Shown here one piece after another: positions 12,099 through 25,286 of a stretch of DNA of 64,000 bases. The notes under the pieces were generated by a model. The model did no database searches. It was given only the letters and a program-made list of their open reading frames with translations, and was not told the DNA's origin. Position 1 is the stretch's first letter. Each line of letters begins with the position of its first letter. A program made the translations under genes and the position numbers. Origin of the DNA: Hippophae tibetana (lineage: Eukaryota > Streptophyta > Magnoliopsida > Rosales > Elaeagnaceae). Location: contig CM072803.1 in assembly GCA_037013495.1 (NCBI GenBank), forward strand, positions 53,023,627-53,087,626, read 5' to 3'.

Positions 12099-15000
12099 TT
12101 AATTCAAAAAGTTCATCCTCTTCTCCCAAGGGAAAAAGGTGATGGCTAGAGGTGGTTTTACACATTATTTATTAACTTCTTGGTACGTAGCATTAACCAT
12201 TGCCATAGAGGTTTATCATAATATTTCCTAACTTATTTCGTTGCTTCTTACGCATAGGTTTCAAAACCAAGATTCTTAGGAGGAAAGATACAACCAAATT
12301 TAATTTCAATACAGTGCATACCAACACAAAAAGAATAACTTATAAATAAATTGAGAATATTGATGTCATGAAAGAGTTAAAATGAGAAATATTGTTCTCT
12401 TATACGAAATAATTAACAAAATTTCAAAGGTTTCATAGTTTTACATTTCAAGTGGTAATAATTTCCATATAAATATATCATAATTATAATGATAAAAACT
12501 TTGGAATATTTATTCACCCACAAATTATTTGTAAAATAGAAATGAGAAAAATGTTTAAGTTTTCTTTTCCACTTATTCATTTTTCCCAATATTCTACCAT
12601 TATTTTGGTTTCTTCTTAAGTCTTAATTCCCACCACAATCAAATTCATTCAAATTTTATTACCTCTTCTCTCAAGGGAAAAAGTTGATGGCAAGAGGTGG
12701 TTTTAGACATAATTTGTTACTTCTTGTTACGTAGCATGAACCATTTCCATAGAGGAAAAACATAATATTTCCAATCTTATTTCATTGCTTCTTACCCATA
12801 GAATGGGTTTCAAAAACTAGATTCTTTGGAGGAAAGACATAACCAAATTTAATTTCAATACGATGCATTCTAACACAACTAGAATAACTTTTAAATAAGT
12901 TGAGAATATTGATGTCATAAATGAGTTAAAAATGAGAAATGTTGATCTCTTATACGAAATAATGAACAAAATTTCAAACGTTTCATAGTTTTACATTTGA
13001 AGTCGTAATAACTTCCATATAAATATATCATAATTATAATGATAAAAAATTTGGAGTATTTATTCACCCACAAATTATTTGTAAAATAGAAATGAGAAAA
13101 TGTTTAAGTTTTTTTTTCACTTATTTATTTTTCCCAATATTCTATCATTATTTTGTTTCATTCGTAAGTCTTAATTCCCACCAAAATCAAATTAATTCAA
13201 AAAGTTCATCCTCTTCTCCCAAGGGAAAAAGGTGATGGCAAGAGGTGGTTTTACACATTATTTATTAACTTCTTGGTACGTAGCATTAACCATTGCCATA
13301 GAGGTTTATCATAATATTTCCTAACTTATTTCGTTGCTTCTTACGCATAGGTTTCAAAACCAAGATTCTTAGGAGGAAAGATACAACCAAATTTAATTTC
13401 AATACAGTGCATACCAACACAAAAAGAATAACTTATAAATAAATTGAGAATATTGATGTCATGAAAGAGTTAAAAATGAGAAATATTGTTCTCTTATACG
13501 AAATAATTAACAAAATTTCAAAGGTTTCATAGTTTTACATTTCAAGTGGTAATAATTTCCATATAAATATATCATAATTATAATGATAAAAACTTTGGAA
13601 TATTTATTCACCCACAAATTATTTGTAAAATAGAAATGAGAAAAATGTTTAAGTTTTCTTTTCCACTTATTCATTTTTCCCAATATTCTACCATTATTTT
13701 GGTTTCTTCTTAAGTCTTAATTCCCACCACAATCAAATTCATTCAAATTTTATTACCTCTTCTCTCAAGGGAAAAAGTTGATGGCAAGAGGTGGTTTTAG
13801 ACATTATTTGGTTACTTCTTGTTACGTAGCATGAACCATTTCCATAGAGGAAAAACATAATATTTCCAATCTTATTTCATTGCTTCTTACCCATAGAATG
13901 GGTTTCAAAAACTAGATTCTTTGGAGGAAAGACATAACCAAATTTAATTTCAATACGATGCATTCTAACACAACTAGAATAACTTTTAAATAAGTTGAGA
14001 ATATTGATGTCATAAATGAGTTAAAAATGAGAAATGTTGATCTCTTATACGAAATAATGAACAAAATTTCAAACGTTTCATAGTTTTACATTTGAAGTCG
14101 TAATAACTTCCATATAAATATATCATAATTATAATGATAAAAAATTTGGAGTATTTATTCACCCACAAATTATTTGTAAAATAGAAATGAGAAAATGTTT
14201 AAGTTTTTTTTTCACTTATTTATTTTTCCCAATATTCTATCATTATTTTGTTTCATTCGTAAGTCTTAATTCCCACCAAAATCAAATTAATTCAAAAATT
14301 TCATCCTCTTCTCCCAAGGGAAAAAGGTGATGGCAAGAGGTGGTTTTACACATTATTTATTAACTTCTTGGTACGTAGCATTAACCATTGCCATAGAGCT
14401 TTATCATAATATTTCCTAACTTATTTCGTTGCTTCTTACGCATAGGTTTCAAAACCAAGATTCTTAGGAGGAAAGATACAACCAAATTTAATTTCAATAC
14501 AGTGCATACCAACACAAAAAGAATAACTTATAAATAAATTGAGAATATTGATGTCATGAAAGAGTTAAAAATGAGAAATATTGTTCTCTTATACGAAATA
14601 ATTAACAAAATTTCAAAGGTTTCATAGTTTTACATTTCAAGTGGTAATAATTTCCATATAAATATATCATAATTATAATGATAAAAACTTTGGAATATTT
14701 ATTCACCCACAAATTATTTGTAAAATAGAAATGAGAAAAATGTTTAAGTTTTCTTTTCCACTTATTCATTTTTCCCAATATTCTACCATTATTTTGGTTT
14801 CCTCTTAAGTCTTAATTCCCACCACAATCAAATTCATTCAAATTTTATTACCTCTTCTCTCAAGGGAAAAAGTTGATGGCTAGAGGTGGTTTTAGACATT
14901 ATTTGGTTACTTCTTGTTACGTAGCATGAACCATTGCCATAAAGGAAAAGCATAATATTTCCAATCTTATTTCCTTGCTTCTTACCCATAGAATGGGTTT

Positions 15001-16477
15001 CAAAAACTAGATTCTTTGGAGGAAAGACACAACCAAATTTAATTTCAATACGATGCATTCTAACACAACTAGAATAACTTTTAAATAAGTTGAGAATATT
15101 GATGTCATAAATGAGTTAAAAATGAGAAATGTTGATCTCTTATACGAAATAATGAACAAAATTTCAAACGTTTCATAGTTTTTACATTTGAAGTCGTAAT
15201 AACTTCCATATAAATATATCATAATTATAATGATAAAAAATTTGGAGTATTTATTCACCCACAAATTATTTGTAAAATAGAAATGAGAAAATGTTTAAGT
15301 TTTTTTTTCACTTATTTATTTTTCCCAATATTCTATCATTATTTTGTTTCATTCGTAAGTCTTAATTCCCACCAAAATCAAATTAATTCAAAAATTTCAT
15401 CCTCTTCTCCCAAGGGAAAAAGGTGATGGCAAGAGGTGGTTTTAGACATTATTTATTAACTTCTTGGTACGTAGCATTAACCATTGCCATAGAGCTTTAT
15501 CATAATATTTCCTAACTTATTTCGTTGCTTCTTACGCATAGGTTTCAAAACCAAGATTCTTAGGAGGAAAGATACAACCAAATTTAATTTCAATACAGTG
15601 CATACCAACACAAAAAGAATAACTTATAAATAAATTGAGAATATTGATGTCATGAAAGAGTTAAAAATGAGAAATATTGTTCTCTTATACGAAATAATTA
15701 ACAAAATTTCAAAGGTTTCATAGTTTTACATTTCAAGTGGTAATAATTTCCATATAAATATATCATAATTATAATGATAAAAACTTTGGAATATTTATTC
15801 ACCCACAAATTATTTGTAAAATAGAAATGAGAAAAATGTTTAAGTTTTCTTTTCCACTTATTCATTTTTCCCAATATTCTATCATTATTTTGGTTTCTTC
15901 TTAAGTCTTAATTCCCACCACAATCGAATTCATTCAAATTTTATTACCTCTTCTCTCAAGGGAAAAAGTTGATGGCTAGAGGTGGTTTTAGACATTATTT
16001 GGTAACTTCTTGTTACGTAGCATGAACCATTGCCATAAAGGAAAAACATAATATTTCCAATCTTATTTCGTTGCTTCTTACTCATAGAATGCGTTTCAAA
16101 AACAAGATTCTTAAGAGGAAAGACAACCAAATTTAATTTCAATACGGTGCATTCTAACACAACCAGAATAACTTTTAATTAAGTTGAGAATATTGATTTC
16201 ATAAATGAGTTAAAAATGAGAAATATTGATCTCTTATACGAAATAATGAAAAAAAATTCAAATGTTTCATAGTTTTACATTTCAAGTCGTAATAATTTCC
16301 ATATAAATATATCATAATTGTAATGATAAAAAATTTGGAGTATTTATTCACCCACAAATTATTTGTAAAATAGAAATGAGAAAATGTTTAAGTTTTCTTT
16401 TCCACTTATTCATTTTTCCCAATATTCTATCATTATTTTGGTTTCTTCTTAAGTCTTAATTCCCACCACAATCAAAT
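12099..16477. repeat. Dimer sub-array inside HOR, four two-monomer units (copy 1)
   Basis: Units start near 12099, 13192, 14285 and 15383, with a period of about 1093-1098 bp. The first monomer of each begins with an ATTAATTCAAAA block and CATCCTCTTC and carries TTTATTAACTTCTTGG. The second carries CTCTCAAGGG and GTTGATGGC. These monomers are slightly shorter (546-547 bp) than the array norm. Unit 1 differs from the next by GCTAGAGG against GCAAGAGG, so the units can be told apart. The later units grade into the 2202-2747 type by carrying AGCTTTATC in place of AGGTTTATC. Confidence 0.8.
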
Positions 16478-16636
16478 TCATTCAAATTTTATTACCTCTT
16501 CTCTCAAGGGAAAAAGTTGATGGCTAGAGGTGGTTTTAGACATTATTTGGTAACTTCTTGTTACGTAGCATGAACCATTGCCATAAAGGAAAAGCATAAT
16601 ATTTCCAATCTTATTTCCTTGCTTCTTACTCATAAA

Positions 16637-16654
16637 ATGCGTTTCATGCGTTTC
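16637..16654. repeat. 9-bp tandem duplication (ATGCGTTTC x2)
   Basis: The unit ATGCGTTTC occurs twice in a row here. The equivalent monomer at 3296 and all other monomers I compared have it once. It accounts exactly for the offset between HOR copies changing from 13182 to 13191, so it arose in copy 2 after the copies separated, or was present in only one parent. It is a useful private marker for this copy. Confidence 0.9.
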
Positions 16655-19600
16655 AAAAACTAGATTCTTAGGAGGAAAGACACAACCAAATTTAATTTTA
16701 ATACGGTGCATTCTAACACAACTAGAATAACTTTTAAATAAATTGAGAATATTGATTTCATAAATGAGTTAAAAATGAGAAATATTGATCTCTTATACGA
16801 ATTAATGAACAAAATTTCAAACGTTTCATAGTTTTACATTTCAAGTGGTAATAATTTTCATATAAATATATCATAATTATAATGATAAAAACTCTGGAGT
16901 ATTTATTCACCCATAAATTATTTGTAAAATAGAAATGACAAAAATGTTTAAGTTTTCTTTTCCACTTAATCATATATCCCAATATTCTATTATTATTTTG
17001 GTTTCTTCTTAAGTCTTAATTCCCACCACAATCAAATTCATTCAAATTTTATTACCTCTTCTCTCAAGGGAAAAAGTTGATGGCTAGAGGTGGTTTTAGA
17101 CATTATTTGGCAACTTCTTGGTACGTAGCATGAACCATATCCATAGGGGATAAACATAATATTTCCAATCTTATTTATTTGCTTCTTACTCATAAAAGGG
17201 GTTTTGTAAACAAGATTCTTAGGAGGAAAGAGATAACCAAATTTAATTTCAATACAGTGCATTACAACACAACCAGAATAACTAATAAATTAATTGAGAA
17301 TATTGATGTCATGAAAGAGTTAAAAATGAGAAATATTGTTCTCTTATACGAAATAATGAAAAAAAATTCAAATGTTTCATAGTTTTAAATTTCAAGTCGT
17401 AATAATTTCCATATAAATATATCATAATTGTAATGATAAAAAATTTGGAGTATTTATTCACCCACAAATTATTTGTAAAATAGAAATGAGAAAATGTTTA
17501 AGTTTTCTTTTCCACTTATTCATTTTTCCCAATATTCTATCATTATTTTGGTTTCTTCTTAAGTCTTAATTCCCACCACAATCAAATTCATTCAAATTTT
17601 ATTACCTCTTCTCTCAAGGGAAAAAGTTGATGGCTAGAGGTCGTTTAAGACATTATTTGGTAACTTCTTGTTACGTAGCATGAACCATTGCCATAGAGGA
17701 AAAGCATAATATTTCCAATCTTATTTCATTGCTTCTTACCCATAGAATGGGTTTCAAAAACTTGATTCTTAGGAGGAAAGACACAACCAAATTTAATTTC
17801 AATACGGTGCATTGCAACACAACTAGAATAACTTTTAAATAAATTGAGAATATTGATTTCATAAATGAGTTAAAAATGAGAAATATTGATCTCTTATACG
17901 AATTAATGAACAAAATTTCAAACGTTTCATAGTTTTACATTTCAAGTCCTAATATATTTTATTTAAATATATCATAATTATAATGATAAGAAATTTGGAT
18001 ATTTATTCACCCACAAATTATTTGTAAAATAGAAAAGAGAAAATGTTTAAGTTTTCTTTTCTACTTATGTATTTTTCCCAATATTCTATCATTATTTTGT
18101 TTCATTCGTATGTCTTAATTCCCACCACAATCAAATTCGTTCAACATTTATTTCTTCTCCTCCAAAGGGAAGAAGGTGATGGCTAGAGGTGGTTTTAGAC
18201 ATTATGTGGTAACTTCTTGGTACGTAGCATTAACCATATCCATAGGAGATAAGCGTAATATTTCCAATATTTTTTATTTGCTTCTTGCTCATAAAATGGG
18301 TTTTGTAAACTAGAATCTTAGGAGGAAAGACATAACCAAATTTAATTTCAATACAGTGCATTCCAACACAACGAGAATAACTTATAAACTAATTGAGAAT
18401 ATTGATGTCATGAAAGAGTTAAACATGAGAAATATTGTTCTCTTATACGAAATAATGAAAAAAAATTCAAACGTTTAAATGTTTTACATTTCAAGTCCTA
18501 ATAAATTTTATTTAAATATATCATAATTATAATGATAAATAATTTAGAGTATTTATTCAGCCACAAATTATTTTTAAAATAGAAATGAGAAAATGTTTAA
18601 GTTTTCTTTTCCACTTATTTATTTTTCCCAATATTCTATCATTATTTTGTTTCCAACTTAAGTCTTAATTACCACCACAATCAAATTCATTCAAATTTTA
18701 TTACCTCTTCTCCCAAGGGAAAAAGGTAATGGCTAGAGGTGGTTTTAGACATTATTTGGTAACTTCTTGTTACGTAGTATGAACCATTGCCATAGAGGAT
18801 AAGCATAATATTTTCAGTCTTATTTCCTTGCTTCTTACTCATAGAATGGGATTCAAAACCTAGATTCCTATGAGGAAAGAGACAAACAAATTTAATTTCA
18901 ATACAGTGCATTGCAACACAATCAGAATAACTTATAAATAAATTGAGAATATTGATGTCATGAAAGAGTTAAAAATGAGAAATATTGTTCTCTTATACGA
19001 AAGAATGAACAAAATTTCAAACGTTTCATAGTTTTGAATTTCAGGTCGTGATAAATTCTATTTAAATATATCATAATTATAATGATAAAAAACTTGGAGT
19101 ATTTATTCACCCACAAATTATTTGTCAAATAGAAATGAGAAAATGTTTAAGTTTTCTTTTCCACTTATTTGTTTTTTCCAATATTCTATCATTATTTTGT
19201 TTCCTTCTTATGTCTTAATTCCCACCACAATCAAATTCATTCAAATTTTATAACCTCTTCTCCCAAGGGGAAAAGGTGATGGCTAGAGGTGGTTATAGAC
19301 ATTATTTGGTAACTTCTTGTTACGTAGCATGAACCATTGCCGTAGAGGATAAGCATAATATTTCCAATCTTATTTCTTTGCTTCTTAGGCATAGAATTGT
19401 TTTGGAAAACTAGATTCTTAGGAGGAAAGACACAACCAAATTTAATTTCCATACGGTGCATTCCAACACAACTAGAATAACTTTTAAATAAGTTGAGAAT
19501 ATTGATGTCATAAATGAGTTAAAAATGAGAAATATTAATCTATTATAAGAAATAATGAACAAAATTTCAAACGTTTCATAGTTTTGAATTTCAAGTCGTA

Positions 19601-20949
19601 ATAAATTCCAATGAAATATATCATAATTATAATGATAAAAAACGTGGAGTATTTATTCAGCCACAAATTATTTGTAAAATAGAAATGAGAAAATGATTAA
19701 GTTTTCTTTTCCACTTATTTATTTTTCCTAATATTCTATCATTATTTTGTTTAATTCTTAAGTCTTAATTCCCAGTAAAATCAAATTCATTCAAATTTTA
19801 TTACCTCTTCTCCCAAGGGAAAAAAGTGATGGCTAGAGGTCGTTTAAGACATTATTTGGTAACATCTTGTTACGTAGCATGAACCATTGCCATAGAATAA
19901 AAACATAATATTTCCAATCTTATTTCATTGCTTCTTACCCATAGAATGGGTTTCAAAAACTAGATTCTTAGGAGGAAAGACTCAACCAAATTTAAATTCA
20001 ATACGGTGCATTCCAACACAACCTAGAATAACGTATAAATAAGTTGAGAATATTGATGTCATAAATGAGTTAAAAATGAGAAATATTAATCTATTATAAT
20101 AAAGAATGAACAAAATTTCAAACGTTTCATAGTTTTGAATTTCAGGTCGTGATAAATTCCATTGAAATATATCATAATTATAATAATAAAAAACTTGGAG
20201 TATTTATTCACCCACAAATTATTTGTAAAATAGAAATGAGAAAATGTTTAAGTTTTCTTTTCCACTTATTTAATTTTCCTAATATTCTATCATTATTTTG
20301 TTTCCTTCTTATGTCTTAATTCCCACCACAATCAAATTCATTCAAATTTTATTACCTCTTCTCCCAAGGGAAAAAGCTGATCGCTAGAGGTCGTTTAAGA
20401 CATTATTTGGTAACTTCTTTTTACGTAGCATGAACCATTGCCATAGAGTAAAAACATAATATTTCCAATCTTATTTCATTGCTTCTTACCCATAGAATGG
20501 GTTTCAAAAACTAGATTCTTAGGAGGAAAGAGGCAACCAAATTTAATTTCAATACGGTGCATTCCAACACAACCAGAATAACATATAAATAAGTTGAGAA
20601 TATTGATGTCATAAATGAGTTAAAAATGAGAAATATTAATCTATTATAAGAAATAATGAACAAAATTTCAAACGTTTCATAGTTTTGAATTTCAAGTCGT
20701 AATAAATTCCAATGAAATATATCATAATTATAATGATAAAAAACGTGGAGTATTTATTCAGCCACAAATTATTTGTAAAATAGAAATGAGAAAATGTTTA
20801 AGTTTTCTTTTCCACTTATTTATTTTTCCTAATATTCTATCATTATTTTGTGTAATTCTTAAGTCTTAATTCCCAGCAAAATCAAATTCATTCAAATTTT
20901 ATTACCTCTTCTCCCAAGGGAAAAAAGTGATGGCTAGAGGTCGTTTAAG

Positions 20950-21635
20950 ACATTATTTGGTAACTTCTTGTTACGTAGCATGAACCATTGCCATAGAGTA
21001 AAAACATAATATTTCCAATCTTATTTCATTGCTTCTTACCCATAGAATGGGTTTCAAAAACTAGATTCTTAGGAGGAAAGACTCAACCAAATTTAAATTC
21101 AATACGGTGCATTCCAACACAACCAGAATAACTTATAAATAAATTGAGAATATATATGTCATAAATGAGTTAAAAATGAGAAATATTAATCTATTATAAT
21201 AAATAATGAACAAAATTTCAAACGTTTCATAGTTTTGAATTTCAAGTCGTAATAAATTCCATTGAAATATATCATAATTATAATGACAAAAAAGTTGGAG
21301 TATTTATTCACCCACAAATTATTTGTAAAATAGAAATTAGAAAATGTTTAAGTTTTCTTTTCCACTTATTCATTTTTCCCAATATTCTATCATTATTTTT
21401 TTCATTCGTATGTCTTAATTCCCACCAAAATCAAAATAATTAAAATATTTCTCCTTCTTCCCCAAGGGAAAAAGGTGATGGCTAGAGGTGGTTATAGACA
21501 TTATTTCGTAACTTCTTGTTACGTAGTATGAACCATTGCCATAGAGGATAAGCATAATATTTCCAGTCTTATTTCCTTGCTTCTTACTCATAGAATGGGA
21601 TTCTAAACCTAGATTCTTAGGAGGAAAGAGACAAC
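20950..21635. repeat. Replaced (conversion-like) tract within HOR copy 2
   Basis: On both sides this region matches copy 1 (about 7.76-8.45 kb), but inside it the sequence differs at many sites. Monomer 20887 acquires CCAGAATAACTTATAAATAA and GAATATATATGTCATAAATG. Monomer 21437 begins with an ATTAAAATATTTCTCC block instead of ATTCAAATTTTATTACC. The first diagnostic string occurs elsewhere in the window near 31590, 33240 and 33790. Matching to copy 1 resumes around TTTAAATACAGTGCAATCC near 21640. The net length change is 4 bp, from offset 13191 to 13187. This is best read as gene conversion or a double exchange with another array position. Confidence 0.65.
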
Positions 21636-24600
21636 CAAATTTAATTTAAATACAGTGCAATCCAACACAACGAGAATAACTTTTAAATAAGTTGAGAATA
21701 TTGATGTCATAAATGAGTTAAAAATGAGAAATATTAATCTATTATAAGAAATAATGAAAAAAATTTCAAACGTTTCATAGTTTTGAATTTCAAGTCGTAA
21801 TAAATTCCATTGATATATATCATAATTATAATGATAAAAAACTTGGAGTATTTATTCAGCCACAAATTATTTGTAAACTAGAAATAAGAAAATGTTTAAG
21901 TTTTCTTTTCCACTTATTTATTTTTCCTAATATTCTATCATTATTTTGTTTCCTTCTTAAGTCTTAATTCCCACCACAATCAAATTTATTCCAATTTTAT
22001 TACCTCTTCTCCCAAGGGAAAAAGGTGATGGCTAGATGTGGTTATAGACATTATTTCGTAACTTATTGTTACGTAGTATGAACCATTGATATAGAGGATA
22101 AGCATAATATTTCCAGTCTTATTTCCTTGCTTCTTACTTATAGAATGGGATTCAAAACCTAGATTCTTAGGAGGAAAGAGACAACCAAATTTAATATAAA
22201 TAAAGTGCATTCCAACACAACGAGAATAACTTATAAACTAATTGAGAATATTGATGTCATGAAAGAGTTAAACATGAGAAATATTGTTCTCTTATACGAA
22301 ATAATGAAAAAAAATTCAAACGTTTAAATGTTTTACGTTTCAAGTCCTAATAAATTTTATTTAAATATATCATAATTATAATGATAAAAAATTTGGAGTA
22401 TTTATTCAGCCACAAATTATTTGTAAAATAGAAATGAGAAAATGTTTAAGTTTTCTTTTCCACTTATTTATTTTTCCCAATATTTTATCATTATTTTGTT
22501 TCCTTCTTAAGTCTTAATTACCACCACAATCAAATTCATTCAAATTTTATTACCTCTTCTCCCAAGGGAAAAAGGTAATGGCTAGAGGTGGTTTTAGACA
22601 TTATTTGTTAACTTCTTGTTACGTAGTATGAACCATTGCCATAGAGGATAAGCATAATATTTCCAGTCTTATTTCCTTGCTTCTTACTCATAGAATGGGA
22701 TTCAAAACGTAGATTCATAGGAGGAAAGAGACAACCAAATTTAATTTCAATACAGTGCATTCCAAACCAACCAGAATAACTTATAAATAAATTGAGAATA
22801 TTGATATCATGAAAGAGTTAAAAATGAGAAATATTGTTCTCTTATACAAAATAATGAACAAAATTTCAAACGTTTCATAGTTTTCAATTTCAAGTCGAAA
22901 TAAATTCTATTTAAATATATCATAATTATAATGATAAAAAACTTGGAGTATTTATTCACCCACAAATTATTTGTCAAATAGAAATGAGAAAATGTTTAAG
23001 ATTTCTTTTCCACTTATTTGTTTTTTCCAATATTCTATCATTATATTGTTTCCTTCTTATGTCTTAATTCCCACCACAATCAAATTCATTCAAATTTTAT
23101 AACCTCTTCTCCCAAGGGGAAAAGGTGATGGCTAGAGGTGGTTATAGACATTATTTGGTAACTTCTTGTTACGTAGCATGAACCATTGCCGTAGAGGATA
23201 AGCATAATATTTCCAGTCTTATTTCCTTGCTTCTTACTCATTGAATGAGATTCAAAACCTAGATTCTTAGGAGGAAAGAGACAACCAAATTTAATTTCAA
23301 TACAGTGCATTCCAACACAACCAGAATAACTTATAAATAAATTGAGAATATTGATATCATGAAAGAGTTAAAAATGAGAAATATTGTTCTCTTATACAAA
23401 ATAATGAACAAAATTTCAAACGTTTCATAGTTTTGAATTTCAAGTCGAAATAAATTCTATTTAAATATATCATAATTATAATGATAAAAAACTTGGAGTA
23501 TTTATTCACCCACAAATTATTTGTAAAATAGAAATGAGAAAATGTTTAAGTTTTCTTTTCCACTTATTTGTTTTTCCCAATATTCTATCATTATTTTTTT
23601 CATTCGTAAGTCTTAATTCCTACCAAAATCAAATTAATTGAAATATTTCTCCTTCTTCCCCAAGGGAAAAAGGTGATGGCTATAGGTGGTTTTAGACATT
23701 ATTTGGTAACTTCTTGTTACGTAGCATGAACCATTTCTATAGTGGATAAGCATTATATTTCCAATCTTATTTATTTGCTTCTTACTCATAAAATGCACTT
23801 TGTAAACTAGATTCTTTGGAGGAAAGAGATAACCAAATTTAATTTCAATACAGTGCATTCCAACACAACGAGAATAACTTATAAATAAATTGAGAATATT
23901 GATGTAATAAAAGAGTTAAAAATGAGAAATATTGATCTTTTATACGAAATAATGAACAAAATTTAAAACGTTTAAATGTTTCACATTTCAAGTCCTAATA
24001 AATGTAATTTAAATATATAATAATTATAATGATAAAAACCTTGGAGTTTTTATTCACCCATAAATTATTTGTAAACTAGAAATGAGAAAATGTATAAGTT
24101 TTCTTTTCCACTTATTTATTTTCCCTAATATTCTATCATTATTTTGCTTCCTTCTTAAGTCTTAATTCCCACCACAATCAAATTCATTCAAATTTTATTA
24201 CCTCTTCTCCCAAGGGAAAAAGGTGATGGCTAGAGATAGTTTTAGAAATTATTTGGTAACTTCTTGTTACGTAGCATGAACCATTTCCATAGAGGAAAAA
24301 CATAATATTTCCAATCTTATTTCATTGCTTCTTACCCATAGAATGGGTTTCAAAAACTAGATTCTTTGGAGGAAAGACACAACCAAATTTAATTTCAATA
24401 CGATGCATTCTAACACAACTAGAATAACTTTTAAATAAGTTGAGAATATTGATGTCATAAATGAGTTAAAAATGAGAAATGTTGATCTCTTATACGAAAT
24501 AATGAACAAATTTTCAAACGTTTCATAGTTTTACATTTGAAGTGGTAATAACTTCCATATAAATATATCATAATTATAATGATAAATAATTTGGAGTTTT

Positions 24601-25286
24601 TATTCACCCACAACTTATTTGTAAAATAGAAATGAGAAAATGTTTAAGTTTTCTTTTCCACCTATTTATTTTTCCCAATATTCTATCATTATTTTGTTTC
24701 CTTTTTAAGTCTTAAATTCCCACTGCAATCAAATTCATTCAAATTTTATTACCTCTTCTCCCAAGGGAAAAAAGGCTGATGGCTAGAGGTTGTTTAAGAC
24801 AATATTTGGTTACTTCTTGTTACGTAGCATGAACCATTTCCATAGAGGAAAAGCATAATATTTCCAATCTTATTTCATTGCTTCTTACCCATAGAATGGG
24901 TTTCAAAAACTAGATTCTTTGGAGGAAAGACACAACCAAATTTAATTTCAATACGATGCATTCTAACACAACTAGAATAACTTTTAAATAAGTTGAGAAT
25001 ATTGATGTCATAAATGAGTTAAAAATGAGAAATGTTGATCTCTTATACGAAATAATGAACAAAATTTCAAACGTTTCATAGTTTTACATTTGAAGTCGTA
25101 ATAACTTCCATATAAATATATCATAATTATAATGATAAAAAATTTGGAGTATTTATTCACCCACAAATTATTTGTAAAATAGAAATGAGAAAATGTTTAA
25201 GTTTTTTTTTCACTTATTTATTTTTCCCAATATTCTATCATTATTTTGTTTCATTCGTAAGTCTTAATTCCCACCAAAATCAAATT

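Larger units (their letters stand above)
1950..15126. repeat. 24-monomer higher-order repeat, copy 1 (~13.19 kb)
   Basis: Monomers start near 2202, 2748, 3296, 3847, 4397, 4946, 5496, 6046, 6596, 7146, 7696, 8247, 8799, 9349, 9899, 10447, 10996, 11548, 12099, 12645, 13192, 13739, 14285 and 14834. Neighbouring monomers differ at many sites, but each matches the monomer 24 places on (offset 13182 to 13191) almost base for base, which defines a higher-order repeat. The offset steps from 13182 to 13191 at a 9-bp duplication in copy 2 and to 13187 after a replaced tract near 21 kb. Inside this copy, 6.6-7.4 kb and 7.7-8.5 kb are themselves a near-identical two-monomer duplication (offset about 1101; both carry CTGATCGCTAGAGG). 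Confidence 0.85.
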
